DNA of 64,000 bases from Micropruina sonneratiae (GTDB lineage Bacteria; Actinomycetota; Actinomycetes; Propionibacteriales; Propionibacteriaceae): the NCBI RefSeq assembly GCF_025972045.1, contig NZ_JAPDHX010000007.1, positions 61,676 to 125,675 on the forward strand, written 5' to 3'. Under the pieces are notes generated by a model, which was not told the origin of the DNA, did no database searches, and saw nothing but the letters and a program-made list of their open reading frames with translations. Below, piece after piece: positions 36,701 to 44,041 of the stretch (position 1 is its first letter; each line of letters starts with the position of its first letter). Position numbers and translations under genes: made by a program.

Positions 36701-39228
36701 CGGTCGTTGCGGCGGGTGATGATCACGTCACCGATGCTGGCCAAGTTCCCGTCGGCAAGTTCGACCTCGACATCGGGCGCATCCTCGGCGAGGCGGTGGC
36801 TGCGGGCGCGCTCGTTGAGTTGTGCGACGAGTTCGCGGGTGGGGGCGAGCATCACACTGTCGCGGCCGGCTTCACGATCGTTGGCCCAGTTGTCGAACAG
36901 TTGGTCGAGCATGCTGTTGACGCTGCCGATGTGGATGCGGTCGCGGTCGAGGTAGAAGCCGAGCGCCTCTGGTTCGCCCTCCCGCAGCGCGAGGGAGGCT
37001 GAGCCTTCGGAGGGGTCGCTAAACCGGACCAGTTCGCTGAGTTGCAGGGCGCCGTGACTGGCTTGGATGTCACGTAACACGCCGCCGGCTCCGATGGCGG
37101 CGAGTTGCTGGTCGTCGCCGATCAGCCGGACGCTACCGCCGGCTTCGATGACATGGGTGACGACGGCGTCAAAGCTGAGCGTGTCGGCCATGCCGGCCTC
37201 GTCGATGATCACCAGGGTGTCCGGTCCGATGCTGCGCATCCAGTCGGGTGCGCCACCGTTGCTGAGGTGCCAGGCGAGTTTGGCGATCGTGTCGGCGTGC
37301 GCGTCGATCTGCTTCCCGAGACCGGCGGCGGCGACTGCAGAGGTGGCGAGGCCGATCACGTCGCCACCACTGTCGGTCCAGGCCCTGGCGAGGGCTTGCA
37401 TGGCGGTGGTCTTACCTGATCCGGCTGGGGCGATCGCCAACTGAAGCCGGCTACCGGAGGTTGCCATGGCCCGCACCAACGCGGCCTGGCCGGCGTTCAA
37501 CTCGACCCCGGTGGCGGCGGTGTCCAACAGCGCGAGGTCGACGACGGCGTCGGTCACGGTGCGTCCATCGGTGTGACCGGCGTGGGTGACCAGGCGCTGC
37601 TCGGCGTGCAGGATGCGCGTCGAGGTGTAGAGCCGGTTGCCGGCGATCGTGTAGACGCTGGCTCCGTCGGCACGACGCAGCGGTTCCGGTTCGGTGACCG
37701 TCTCGGTGTCAGGAGTGAGCGGAATCGAGTAGTGGCCCAGGACGTGGCCGGTGAGCCAGTCGACCACCACATCGGTGCTGTCGGCGGGCACGTTCTGGCC
37801 GCGGGTGTAGCGCAACGCTTCGGCTCGGACGTGCCAGATCTGCCACGCCGAGCGGTCCTGCTCGACCCGGGCGAGGATCCGTTGCGCCGCGTTCTCCCAC
37901 CATTGCCGGTCGACGACTGGGCGATCGATCGCTGCCGGGTGGAGTGCGATGTGCGACATCGACTGCACGGCCTGGGGTGAGCCGAGAACCACCTCGGCTT
38001 GATCTCGCCAGGTGGCACGTTGCTCGTCGAGAGTGCGCGGTTCGTGTTTGGCTTCGCGGGTCTCCAACGTGGCCTGCTGTGCGAGCGCAATCGCTTCCAC
38101 CGGGGTGGGTGGGCGCCCGTGACGGGCTTGGAACTGAGCCGAGAGTTCACCCTGGCGGGTCACGATCCTTTGCCGTCTGGCCGACCAGCGCTTCACCAGC
38201 GCTGGATCCATGCCGACGATCTCCCGCACCGGACGTTTGCGCAGGTCATCGGAGTGCCGAGCCTCAAACCTGACCCCAAGGGAGGCCGTCAGGTGGGCTT
38301 CGAGTCGGGTGTTGTACGTCTCGGAGGCCGCGGTGATCGCCTTGTGCAAAACCCGGCTGTCGATCGAAAGCCACTTGCCGTCGAGAGCCTGGACCTTGTT
38401 CGCCACCGCGACATGGGTATGCAGGTCCGGGTCCCCGGCGCGACTGTCACGATGGGTGAAAGCCGCGCCGATCAGGCCCCGGACATCGACCTGGCGGACC
38501 CCGTTGGCGCCGGTACGGGTAAACAGTGCGTGAGCCTCTATGAACCGCAGCGCGTCCGCGACGGCCGCCTGGTGGGCGCGTTCGATCGCTGCGGCGACCG
38601 GCTTGTCGGCCAACGCCCACAGGGCCGACACCGACTTCACCGGTGAGAAGGTGAGGTCGAAGCCGGCCACGGCGGTGGTCTGCTGGCGGGACAACCGAGC
38701 GAGGTGACCGGCCAACTCGCGCTGGTTGAGCGGTGCCCGGCCGAAGTCACGCCGGAACCACTCCGCCGCAACTTCACTCCGGACCCGAGCGCGCTCCTCG
38801 ATGGCGGCCGATGCCTTGCGCGGACGTCCCGCAGACACGTTGTCTGCCTCCAGGCGCCGGGCAACCTCCACCCGGAACGGGCTGATGTCGTGCGCGTACA
38901 CCTTGAACGGCTGCCCGAGCCGGATAGCGTCCAGCACGTCCTGTTCGGTCGCGTTCGGATCGGCTGCCAATTCCGTTGCTCGTTGGGCCGCGAGCGGGTG
39001 ACGGCCGGAGCCGAACAAGGCCAGCATCTGTTCGGCGGTCACCAGATCGCCCGGATCCAGCCCTTCGACGCCGGCCAGCCCCGAACCGACCCAACGGCCC
39101 GGCACCTCCCCCTTCTCGCCGTAATACGAGGCGAGACCGGTGTGGCCACGCTCGGTGGAGTCCATGGCTGCGACCTGCCTGGTCAGGTAGTCATAACCCG
39201 ACCCGGCAGTGATCCGGTGCAGCGACAT
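33790..39228 (-). CDS. MobF-family relaxase-helicase with DnaG/TOPRIM-like C-terminus
   Basis: About 1812 aa. Residues 1-300 are a TrwC/TraA relaxase with N-terminal tyrosines in GSGYDYLTR, LASYYGEKGEVPGRWVG and the metal-binding histidines HRDSRAGDPDLHTHVAV. Around 600 is the helicase Walker A APAGSGKTTAMQ, then VIIDEAGMAD and TTTHSAQGVTADT. Around residues 1500-1660 is a DnaG catalytic-core-like part with VLVEGPLDAIAV and ATDSDTAGKA, the TOPRIM E and DxD. It nicks oriT, unwinds and may prime DNA in conjugation. ATG 39228 has AGGGAGG 7 bp upstream, overlapping the bipartite motif. Confidence 0.93.
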   Translation of the reverse strand: MSLHRITAGSGYDYLTRQVAAMDSTERGHTGLASYYGEKGEVPGRWVGSGLAGVEGLDPGDLVTAEQMLALFGSGRHPLAAQRATELAADPNATEQDVLDAIRLGQPFKVYAHDISPFRVEVARRLEADNVSAGRPRKASAAIEERARVRSEVAAEWFRRDFGRAPLNQRELAGHLARLSRQQTTAVAGFDLTFSPVKSVSALWALADKPVAAAIERAHQAAVADALRFIEAHALFTRTGANGVRQVDVRGLIGAAFTHRDSRAGDPDLHTHVAVANKVQALDGKWLSIDSRVLHKAITAASETYNTRLEAHLTASLGVRFEARHSDDLRKRPVREIVGMDPALVKRWSARRQRIVTRQGELSAQFQARHGRPPTPVEAIALAQQATLETREAKHEPRTLDEQRATWRDQAEVVLGSPQAVQSMSHIALHPAAIDRPVVDRQWWENAAQRILARVEQDRSAWQIWHVRAEALRYTRGQNVPADSTDVVVDWLTGHVLGHYSIPLTPDTETVTEPEPLRRADGASVYTIAGNRLYTSTRILHAEQRLVTHAGHTDGRTVTDAVVDLALLDTAATGVELNAGQAALVRAMATSGSRLQLAIAPAGSGKTTAMQALARAWTDSGGDVIGLATSAVAAAGLGKQIDAHADTIAKLAWHLSNGGAPDWMRSIGPDTLVIIDEAGMADTLSFDAVVTHVIEAGGSVRLIGDDQQLAAIGAGGVLRDIQASHGALQLSELVRFSDPSEGSASLALREGEPEALGFYLDRDRIHIGSVNSMLDQLFDNWANDREAGRDSVMLAPTRELVAQLNERARSHRLAEDAPDVEVELADGNLASIGDVIITRRNDRSLRLNATDWVKNGDRWTIQTITRNAIRVCHTQTGRHISLPIGYVTEWVELGYATTTHSAQGVTADTCHGMLTGDENRQQAYTMLTRGRHTNTCYLNVVGDGDPHSLIRPEVIHPATAVDQLERILVRDESPLSATTTLRQAADPRVQLGDATGRYRDAIAFAADHNTSAADRHTIEVAAEHLLPGISKADAWPALFAQLLTINADNRDPIDALTRAASEPVVAGRDPAAILAYRLDDDSRPGRRGPLPWLRPIPASLTRSPTWGRYLAARATLVTDLAGRVRELAEQKQSRPAWIRDGLQPSTHLAADVEVWRAANQVPDTDHRPTGEPSTSASARRWQHQLDGRLTSLRSPALDEWGQLLQQLDPSLVHDPYLATLANRIAHVSSAGLDAAHLLRHAIGEGPLPDEHAAAALWWRISAHLTPAVTQYLDSDQHMAAQWLPRFREAVGQAQADSLQHSNWWPALVTTIEHALQRGWTLDALINHARGAGNKTTDDCQAWVWRLSLATQPIPDDNPEPDEYTPPDDLNDGWTPPDQPVDMVQDHPGTDDSAPTDQVIDDSEDEDPDAEAERILTIEAMVRTSMRPPGPSDAEIGRQQDCANAWHECPHTFERLAHINELTTQFYETRFPDSWAQPYLNGRLRHDLTGDPDVRPGYASDAWTRLVEHLRRLGVTDEEMLAAGVASTASTGRLIDRFRDRLVFPINHDGHILGFVARRNPTHDDDRHGPKYLNTADTVLFHKGDQLYIPMAHRDAIPVLVEGPLDAIAVTLATDRKYVGAAALGTSLTEAQATQLLAMSPAPILATDSDTAGKAAAIRDYWMLAAGAGQPRIVDLPESTDPAALLARDQAETLRSLIDQATPLARELLVNYLEDAPDQLLNAIRILASAPPALWHEGIQQVAETGSIPEALVRTTLAPLVRTWNQDPLRAARGSSATTRVPEHSREPMSRGEARNLHRTSTEVTRRAPSQTF

Positions 39229-39237
39229 CGTCACACC

Positions 39238-39268
39238 TCCCTAGGCCCGAACGGACGCCGATCGGGAC
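39238..39268 (-). promoter_or_regulatory. Repeated bipartite motif, copy 3
   Basis: Read on the minus strand: GTCCCGATC, 11 bp, GGGCCTAGGGA. The end of the motif overlaps the relaxase Shine-Dalgarno AGGGAGG. Divergent from copy 4. The 314 bp between relaxase and the next gene hold no other feature I can support; oriT may be here. Confidence 0.7.
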
Positions 39269-39486
39269 GGGGTCAGGCGCGGGAACGCCTCGGTGGGAAG
39301 CGCAATGCCGAGGGTGTATGCGTCTTGGTGAAGGTCCTGGATCGCTGATCGCGCCTGATGGAGGGAGGTCGTGCTCAGTGGCGGGTAGGGAGTCCGAGGA
39401 CACGTCGGGGTAGTGGGTGGCTGTCTTCGGTCGGTCTGATGGGGTGTGGGTTGGGTGCGGGAACTGCGGCGACGTTCTCCGCGGGT

Positions 39487-39517
39487 GTCCCGATCGCCGG
39501 GCTTCTGGGCCTAGGGA
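39487..39517 (+). promoter_or_regulatory. Repeated bipartite motif, copy 4
   Basis: GTCCCGATC, 11 bp, GGGCCTAGGGA, 31 bp before the 90-aa gene. Divergent from copy 3, so this gene and the relaxase gene may be co-regulated. Confidence 0.7.
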
Positions 39518-39548
39518 AGTGAAAGTCCCAAGATCCGGAGGTGGTGTG

Positions 39549-39821
39549 GTGTCCCAGACGTTGCGGCAGCAGGCGCGTCGGCAGGTGAACGAGGCGACCG
39601 CGACCCGCAAGCGCGTCTGGGCCGAGCGTGAAGCACGGCTTGTGGATGCCGCGGTCGAGATTGTGGCCGCGATCGTCGCCAGGGACCGCGCCGAGCTGGC
39701 CGCAGCCCAGGCGATCCTCGCGATGGCCGACGAGCGAGTCAGCCTGACCGAGATCGGCGAGCGGTGCGCACTGCCCTTGAAGGAAGTCGTCCGGCTCAAG
39801 AAGCTCAGGGCGCGACCGTGA
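39549..39821 (+). CDS. Small basic helical protein, mobilization-associated
   Basis: 90 aa. A charged helix (QARRQVNEATATRKRVWAEREARLVDAAVEI) is followed by a helix-turn-helix-like segment (VSLTEIGERCALPLKEVVRLKKL). The GTG at 39549 has GGAGG 7 bp upstream; the frame is open earlier but lacks an RBS. It sits divergent from the relaxase gene and may be an accessory relaxosome DNA-binding protein or a regulator of the element. Inference from position only. Confidence 0.6.
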   Translation: MSQTLRQQARRQVNEATATRKRVWAEREARLVDAAVEIVAAIVARDRAELAAAQAILAMADERVSLTEIGERCALPLKEVVRLKKLRARP

Positions 39822-39873
39822 GCAGTGACGCCCAGTCGTTCACGAGTGAGCACTGTGAGCAGGGGAGTCGGGC

Positions 39874-40680
39874 ATGAACTGGCGGTGGACGTGGCTCCGA
39901 GCCCAGCTGACGGCGATCGTCGCATCAGCATTGGTGTGGCTGGTGGCCCTTGTGCTGTCGCCGGCGTTGGTCGGTGTTGTGGTCGTCGTCAGTGTGGTCT
40001 TGGTGGCCGGTTGGCGCTCGCGCCTTGGGCTGCGGGTGCGGTTGGGTGCCCGGCAGGCCAGGTCGGACGCGGCCGAACTGGTGTGGCGGGCGCTCATCCC
40101 GGTCGAGTGGCTGCGTGGACGAAATCAGCCGCTTCTGTTCACCAGCACTCGCTTGGCCCAGGACGTGGTTGCTGGCGGCCCCCGCGAACTCGTGGTTCAC
40201 GAGCGGCTGGCGCGTCGGGTCAGCGAGGGACAACTCGATGATGCGGACCTGTGCCGGCTCGTGGTGCGCGCCATGGCCCTGACTGAGGTGAACCGTTCGA
40301 GGCTGGCGGCGTCGGTGAACCTCTTCTGCCTTCCGTGGTCGCTGATGGCGATCGCAGCCCGGACCGTATGCCGTCCGGTCCGCTCGATACGACTGGCCGG
40401 CTTCGCCTGGCGGGTGCGGTGGCTCTTCGTCGCACTCGCGGTCGTCGATCTGTACCAACGTGGGCACTGGCCAGGCCTAGTGATGCTGATCCTCGTCGCC
40501 ACAGCCACAATCACCACTCCCCGCTGGAACCTGGCCTGGAGTCGGCGCCAGGAAGCGATGAGCGAGGCTGCCGAGCAGCGCCTCGCCAGGCGCATGGACT
40601 CGGCGGGGTCTGCAGGTTGCCTACCGCGGGCCGGTGGTCGACCGGCTCGGCCGGTCGCTGGTTCGGGGGGTGCGCAGTGA
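39874..40680 (+). CDS. Membrane protein of the mobile element
   Basis: 268 aa with an N-terminal hydrophobic hairpin (IVASALVWLVALVLSPALVGVVVVVSVVLVAG) and a second pair near 165-215 (WLFVALAVVDLYQ, GLVMLILVATATI). The central soluble part (RELVVHERLARRVSEGQLDDADLCRLVVRAM) is charged. No catalytic motif. It follows the 90-aa gene by 52 bp with GGGGAG. Possibly a conjugation-related membrane factor; unproven. Confidence 0.55.
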   Translation: MNWRWTWLRAQLTAIVASALVWLVALVLSPALVGVVVVVSVVLVAGWRSRLGLRVRLGARQARSDAAELVWRALIPVEWLRGRNQPLLFTSTRLAQDVVAGGPRELVVHERLARRVSEGQLDDADLCRLVVRAMALTEVNRSRLAASVNLFCLPWSLMAIAARTVCRPVRSIRLAGFAWRVRWLFVALAVVDLYQRGHWPGLVMLILVATATITTPRWNLAWSRRQEAMSEAAEQRLARRMDSAGSAGCLPRAGGRPARPVAGSGGAQ

Positions 40681-41237
40681 CTGTCACGCATGCGGGTGTT
40701 CGTGTCTGGGCTAAGGGCCTCTACCCGTTGGAGGCCGCTGTGGAGCTGCTGGTCCGCACCGCCGATGGGCGCTTCGCGAACCCGGGCTATCCATGGATCC
40801 AGCCATGCGACCGTCCCGGTTGGTGGTGGCTCGACCATGAGGCGATCAACGACGACACCATCTGCGTACTGTCCGGCGGTGAGCAACGCATCCTGCGCAT
40901 CGTCGCGTCGCTGGCCGGCGGGCGTCCGGTCAACCTGTACGCCGACCTGCCCGGCCTCGACCGGAACCTGATGAGCCTCGTACTGGCCGCCATGGCGCAC
41001 GCCAACGGCAGCCACGATCGCCCTGACATCCGCATCGACCACGACCGAGGCGTCGCCGTACACCGAGGACGACTCGCCCCGCCGTATCCCTGGCCCGCTG
41101 ACCAACAAGGAGACTCCGATGAGCCACGACCAGCAACCCGAACCCACTCAGGGCCGGCTATCCGACCTGCCTCTGATCCGCGAGGAACTGCTCACCGAGA
41201 TCGAACAACGGCACCGCGACGTGGTCCCTGCATTTGA
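40677..41237 (+). CDS. Hypothetical protein
   Basis: About 186 aa, GTG start overlapping the previous stop as GTGA. Residues 1-130 look genuine (VWAKGLYPLEAAVELLVRTADGRF... GGEQRILRIVASLAGG... DLPGLDRNLMSLVLAAMAHANG). The last 40 residues are out-of-frame-like and overlap the 59-aa gene by 119 bp, so a small frameshift near 41,100 may have extended it. No family recognised. Confidence 0.5.
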   Translation: MTVTHAGVRVWAKGLYPLEAAVELLVRTADGRFANPGYPWIQPCDRPGWWWLDHEAINDDTICVLSGGEQRILRIVASLAGGRPVNLYADLPGLDRNLMSLVLAAMAHANGSHDRPDIRIDHDRGVAVHRGRLAPPYPWPADQQGDSDEPRPATRTHSGPAIRPASDPRGTAHRDRTTAPRRGPCI

Positions 41238-41298
41238 ACTGGCCGACATGCGCTGGCACTACCAGCAGGTCATTCGGCACGACGATGCCCGCACGTAG
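41119..41298 (+). CDS. Small hypothetical protein (59 aa)
   Basis: ATG 41119 has AAGGAG 6 bp upstream. The product is acidic and helical (LPLIREELLTEIEQRHRDVVPAFELADMRWHYQ). It overlaps the ArdC-like gene by 14 bp, so it is likely coupled to it. Function unknown; small acidic proteins next to antirestriction genes are sometimes regulators or antirestriction factors themselves. Confidence 0.6.
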   Translation: MSHDQQPEPTQGRLSDLPLIREELLTEIEQRHRDVVPAFELADMRWHYQQVIRHDDART

Positions 41299-42358
41299 CT
41301 ACACCGCCGAGCAGCGGGAGGCAGCCGACCAGGCGCGACGCGAACAAGTCGAACAACTCCACGAACTCCTCGCCGAGCAGGTTGGCTCGCTCGACAACCG
41401 GGTTGAGTGGGAGGCGTTCTTGCCCTTCGCTCGCGGTTTCACGGACTACTCGTTCCTCAATCGGCTCGCCATCATGGCGCAACGACCGGACGCGACCGCG
41501 GTCGCCGGCTACCGAGCCTGGCAAGCGAAGGGCTACCAGGTCCGCAAGGGCGAAACTGCCATCCGCGTCCTGGGACCCGTCATGTGCCGAGCCCAACTGC
41601 TGGACCACTCAGGCAATCCGGTGCTCGACGCCGATGGACGGCCACGGGAGACCCGGAAGATCATCGGCGTCAAACCCGTCCCGGTGTTCGACATCAGCCA
41701 AACCGACGGCCCACCCGCTCCCCGAGTGCCGACACCGGTGCTGCTGACCGGCCAGGCACCACCCGGTCTGTGGGACTCGCTGGCAGAGGTCGTGGCCCGG
41801 CAGGGCTTCATGCTCGAACGCGGGGACTGCGGTGCGGCCAACGGATTCACCAGCTTCGCCGAACGGACCGTCCGCGTTCGCGACGACGTCGACGAGGCGA
41901 TGGCCGTCCGGGTACTTGCTCACGAGCTCGGGCATGTCTTGCTGGCCGACCCAACCACGGTGGAAGGCATCGTGGACTGCCGCGGAGTCCGCGAGGTCGA
42001 GGCCGAGTCTGTCTCGTTCATGGTCGTCGGCGCCCACGGCTTGGACGCCTCCCAGTACAGCTTCCGATATGTCACCGGCTGGGCACACCAAAGCGAAGGG
42101 AACCTCACACCCGAGCAGGTCGTCCGAGCCACCGGACAACGAGTCATCGAAACCGTCGACAAGATCCTCGCCCACACCCAACCCAAGCCCTCACCGGCCG
42201 AAGACGCGCTTGACGCCTACGAGCACGAAATCAACCGGACCCTCGACGCTCCACGATGGACACCGACAACGTCGGCCTATCCCTCCGGCGTCCAGCACGA
42301 ACGCGCAGCACAAACCTGGGGGAGCGACCGCAGCCGGCAGACGGTGATTCAGAGATGA
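41285..42358 (+). CDS. ArdC-like antirestriction protein
   Basis: About 357 aa. The N-terminal ArdC-type ssDNA-binding domain (FTDYSFLNRLAIMAQRPDATAVAGYRAWQAKGYQVRKGETAIRVLGP) is followed by a metallopeptidase-like segment with the zinc motif LAHELGHVLL and a downstream EAESV glutamate. ArdC proteins protect incoming conjugative DNA against host restriction. ATG 41285 is chosen because the upstream part of the frame belongs to the 59-aa gene. Confidence 0.85.
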   Translation: MPARSYTAEQREAADQARREQVEQLHELLAEQVGSLDNRVEWEAFLPFARGFTDYSFLNRLAIMAQRPDATAVAGYRAWQAKGYQVRKGETAIRVLGPVMCRAQLLDHSGNPVLDADGRPRETRKIIGVKPVPVFDISQTDGPPAPRVPTPVLLTGQAPPGLWDSLAEVVARQGFMLERGDCGAANGFTSFAERTVRVRDDVDEAMAVRVLAHELGHVLLADPTTVEGIVDCRGVREVEAESVSFMVVGAHGLDASQYSFRYVTGWAHQSEGNLTPEQVVRATGQRVIETVDKILAHTQPKPSPAEDALDAYEHEINRTLDAPRWTPTTSAYPSGVQHERAAQTWGSDRSRQTVIQR

Positions 42359-42639
42359 CTTCTTCTGACGCGCTGTCCCTGGCCATCGGACACGTCCGCA
42401 ACGCCACCTGGCAACTGCTCAATGGCCAGAGCAGAGACCTGCTCCTCGGCCTGGACTGCCTGGACATCGAGAGTCTGCTCAACCCCGACGACCTCGACCC
42501 GGCCGTCGCACCGCTCGAACCTGACGCGGCACGGTCCCTGGCGGCCGCCCGAGCACTGCTTGACCAGATCCCTGACCAGGTGGTGCCGGCCGCCTGGGCG
42601 GCACTGCTCGCTCTCACGGTCCAGATCGGTCCGCGATGA
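42355..42639 (+). CDS. Small hypothetical protein
   Basis: 94 aa, mostly helical and acidic (DLLLGLDCLDIESLLNPDDLDP). ATG 42355 overlaps the ArdC-like stop (ATGA) and its own stop overlaps the next start (ATGA), which makes it an operon member. No family recognised. Confidence 0.6.
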   Translation: MTSSDALSLAIGHVRNATWQLLNGQSRDLLLGLDCLDIESLLNPDDLDPAVAPLEPDAARSLAAARALLDQIPDQVVPAAWAALLALTVQIGPR

Positions 42640-43901
42640 CCGCCACCATCGCGGACCTGATCCGCCTCTTCGACCGACAGGTCCACGACCTCGGCACCCC
42701 GAGCGAGCGCGACACTGCCAACGCCCACGTCGCCGGATGGATGAAGCTCGCCGCAGCCACCCGGCGTACGATGAGCCTGCTGCCTCTGGGTGGACGCTCC
42801 GCCCAGGTGATGGCCGGGTTGCGGACAGTTCTGGACCCACTCGTCCACGGTCCCCGTGACCCGCTGGTCAACCCGATACCGGCACCCAGCCTGGTCCGCA
42901 CGTCGCGAACGATAGGGGCGATCGCGGACGTACTCGCCGAACACCTCCAAGGTGGTGGCCGGCGCGAACAGATTGGAACCGAAGCGATCAAACTCGAAGC
43001 CAGCGTCTTGTCGGATGTCCACGTGATCGCGCGCTGGTCGCGCGCGGTCACTGCGTCGCAACGGTTCCCAGGCACGACAGGCCAATTCCCAGCGCAACTT
43101 GATGACCTGATCGTTGTCACCGAGCCCTTCGCACTGGTCCCGCGCGAGCGGCGCGCCAGCGTGCTGGAAGGCCTTCGGCTCCCAAACGCGACAGCGCCGG
43201 GGCTCGAAGGCGCAGTCACACCGTGGGCCGCCGAGGCAACCCTGATCCTGCAGGAGCGCTACCGCGTCAGCGGCTGGGCCATGCAAGCCATCGCCGGCAA
43301 CCTCGCGCTCCTCAGCCACACCGCCGGACAGAGTGTGAACCGCGCCGTAGTTGAAGGCGAAATCACAACCTCGCAAGCGGGGGATTTGGCCGGTTGGTTC
43401 GCCGAAGCTGCGCGGCTCTGGCGCACCGCTGCCGCCTGGCCCCCGCACATACGGCTTGGCGGTCAAACGCCCATCCTTCGACATCTCGGCCAGGACGTGC
43501 GACAGGCGTGCACCAGCACCGTGTCGGGGGTGGATGAGCTAGGAGCACCAATGACGGCCGCGACCAGGCTCTCCCTACTCCACGCGTCAACAATGGACCG
43601 GCTCGCCGCCAACAATGAACTGTGGATGCACACCAGCCGAACCAACTACCGCGGCGACGAGATCGAGGCCTGGACTCGACAGCCGCCCGGAACCACCGAC
43701 AGCTGGCGACTCGTCCACGCAGCCCGGGACGCTCACAACGTCCTTGAGCGCGCAGTCACTCAACTGATCCAGGCGACGCGGGCAGGCGCTCACTTGCCCG
43801 AAGGCTGGCCGCGCGAGCAACGCGTGGACCCCGTCCTCAGTCGGCATGGACCAGCCCGACCCCACGCGCCTCAGAGCCCTCTCTTCGATGTCGGGCGATA
43901 G
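42636..43901 (+). CDS. Hypothetical protein, helical
   Basis: A 421-aa alpha-helical protein with no clear motif; begins MTATIADLIRLFDRQVHDLG. It is the last gene of the ArdC-like operon. Followed by a 140-bp promoter region of the defence array. Function unknown. Confidence 0.55.
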   Translation: MTATIADLIRLFDRQVHDLGTPSERDTANAHVAGWMKLAAATRRTMSLLPLGGRSAQVMAGLRTVLDPLVHGPRDPLVNPIPAPSLVRTSRTIGAIADVLAEHLQGGGRREQIGTEAIKLEASVLSDVHVIARWSRAVTASQRFPGTTGQFPAQLDDLIVVTEPFALVPRERRASVLEGLRLPNATAPGLEGAVTPWAAEATLILQERYRVSGWAMQAIAGNLALLSHTAGQSVNRAVVEGEITTSQAGDLAGWFAEAARLWRTAAAWPPHIRLGGQTPILRHLGQDVRQACTSTVSGVDELGAPMTAATRLSLLHASTMDRLAANNELWMHTSRTNYRGDEIEAWTRQPPGTTDSWRLVHAARDAHNVLERAVTQLIQATRAGAHLPEGWPREQRVDPVLSRHGPARPHAPQSPLFDVGR

Positions 43902-43923
43902 CGTATGGCTCCCGGCTCAGGCC

Positions 43924-43964
43924 CAGGTTATGCACAACCTGGCGCTGCTCCACCGTTGTCCACA
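43924..43964 (+). promoter_or_regulatory. Operator-like palindrome and DnaA-box-like sites before the GHKL gene
   Basis: CAGGTTATGCACAACCTG (43924-43941) is an inverted repeat with 6-bp arms. It includes TTATGCACA (43928-43936), one base from TTATCCACA, and is followed by a perfect TTGTCCACA (43956-43964). These could be a repressor operator and DnaA boxes about 80-120 bp before the first defence gene. Confidence 0.4.
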
Positions 43965-44041
43965 ACTTCGCGAGGCTGGGGTCGAGAGCCGTCCTCGAGC
44001 AGCTACTCTGATCCAGTGTCATTTCCGCTAGATGGGGGCTG

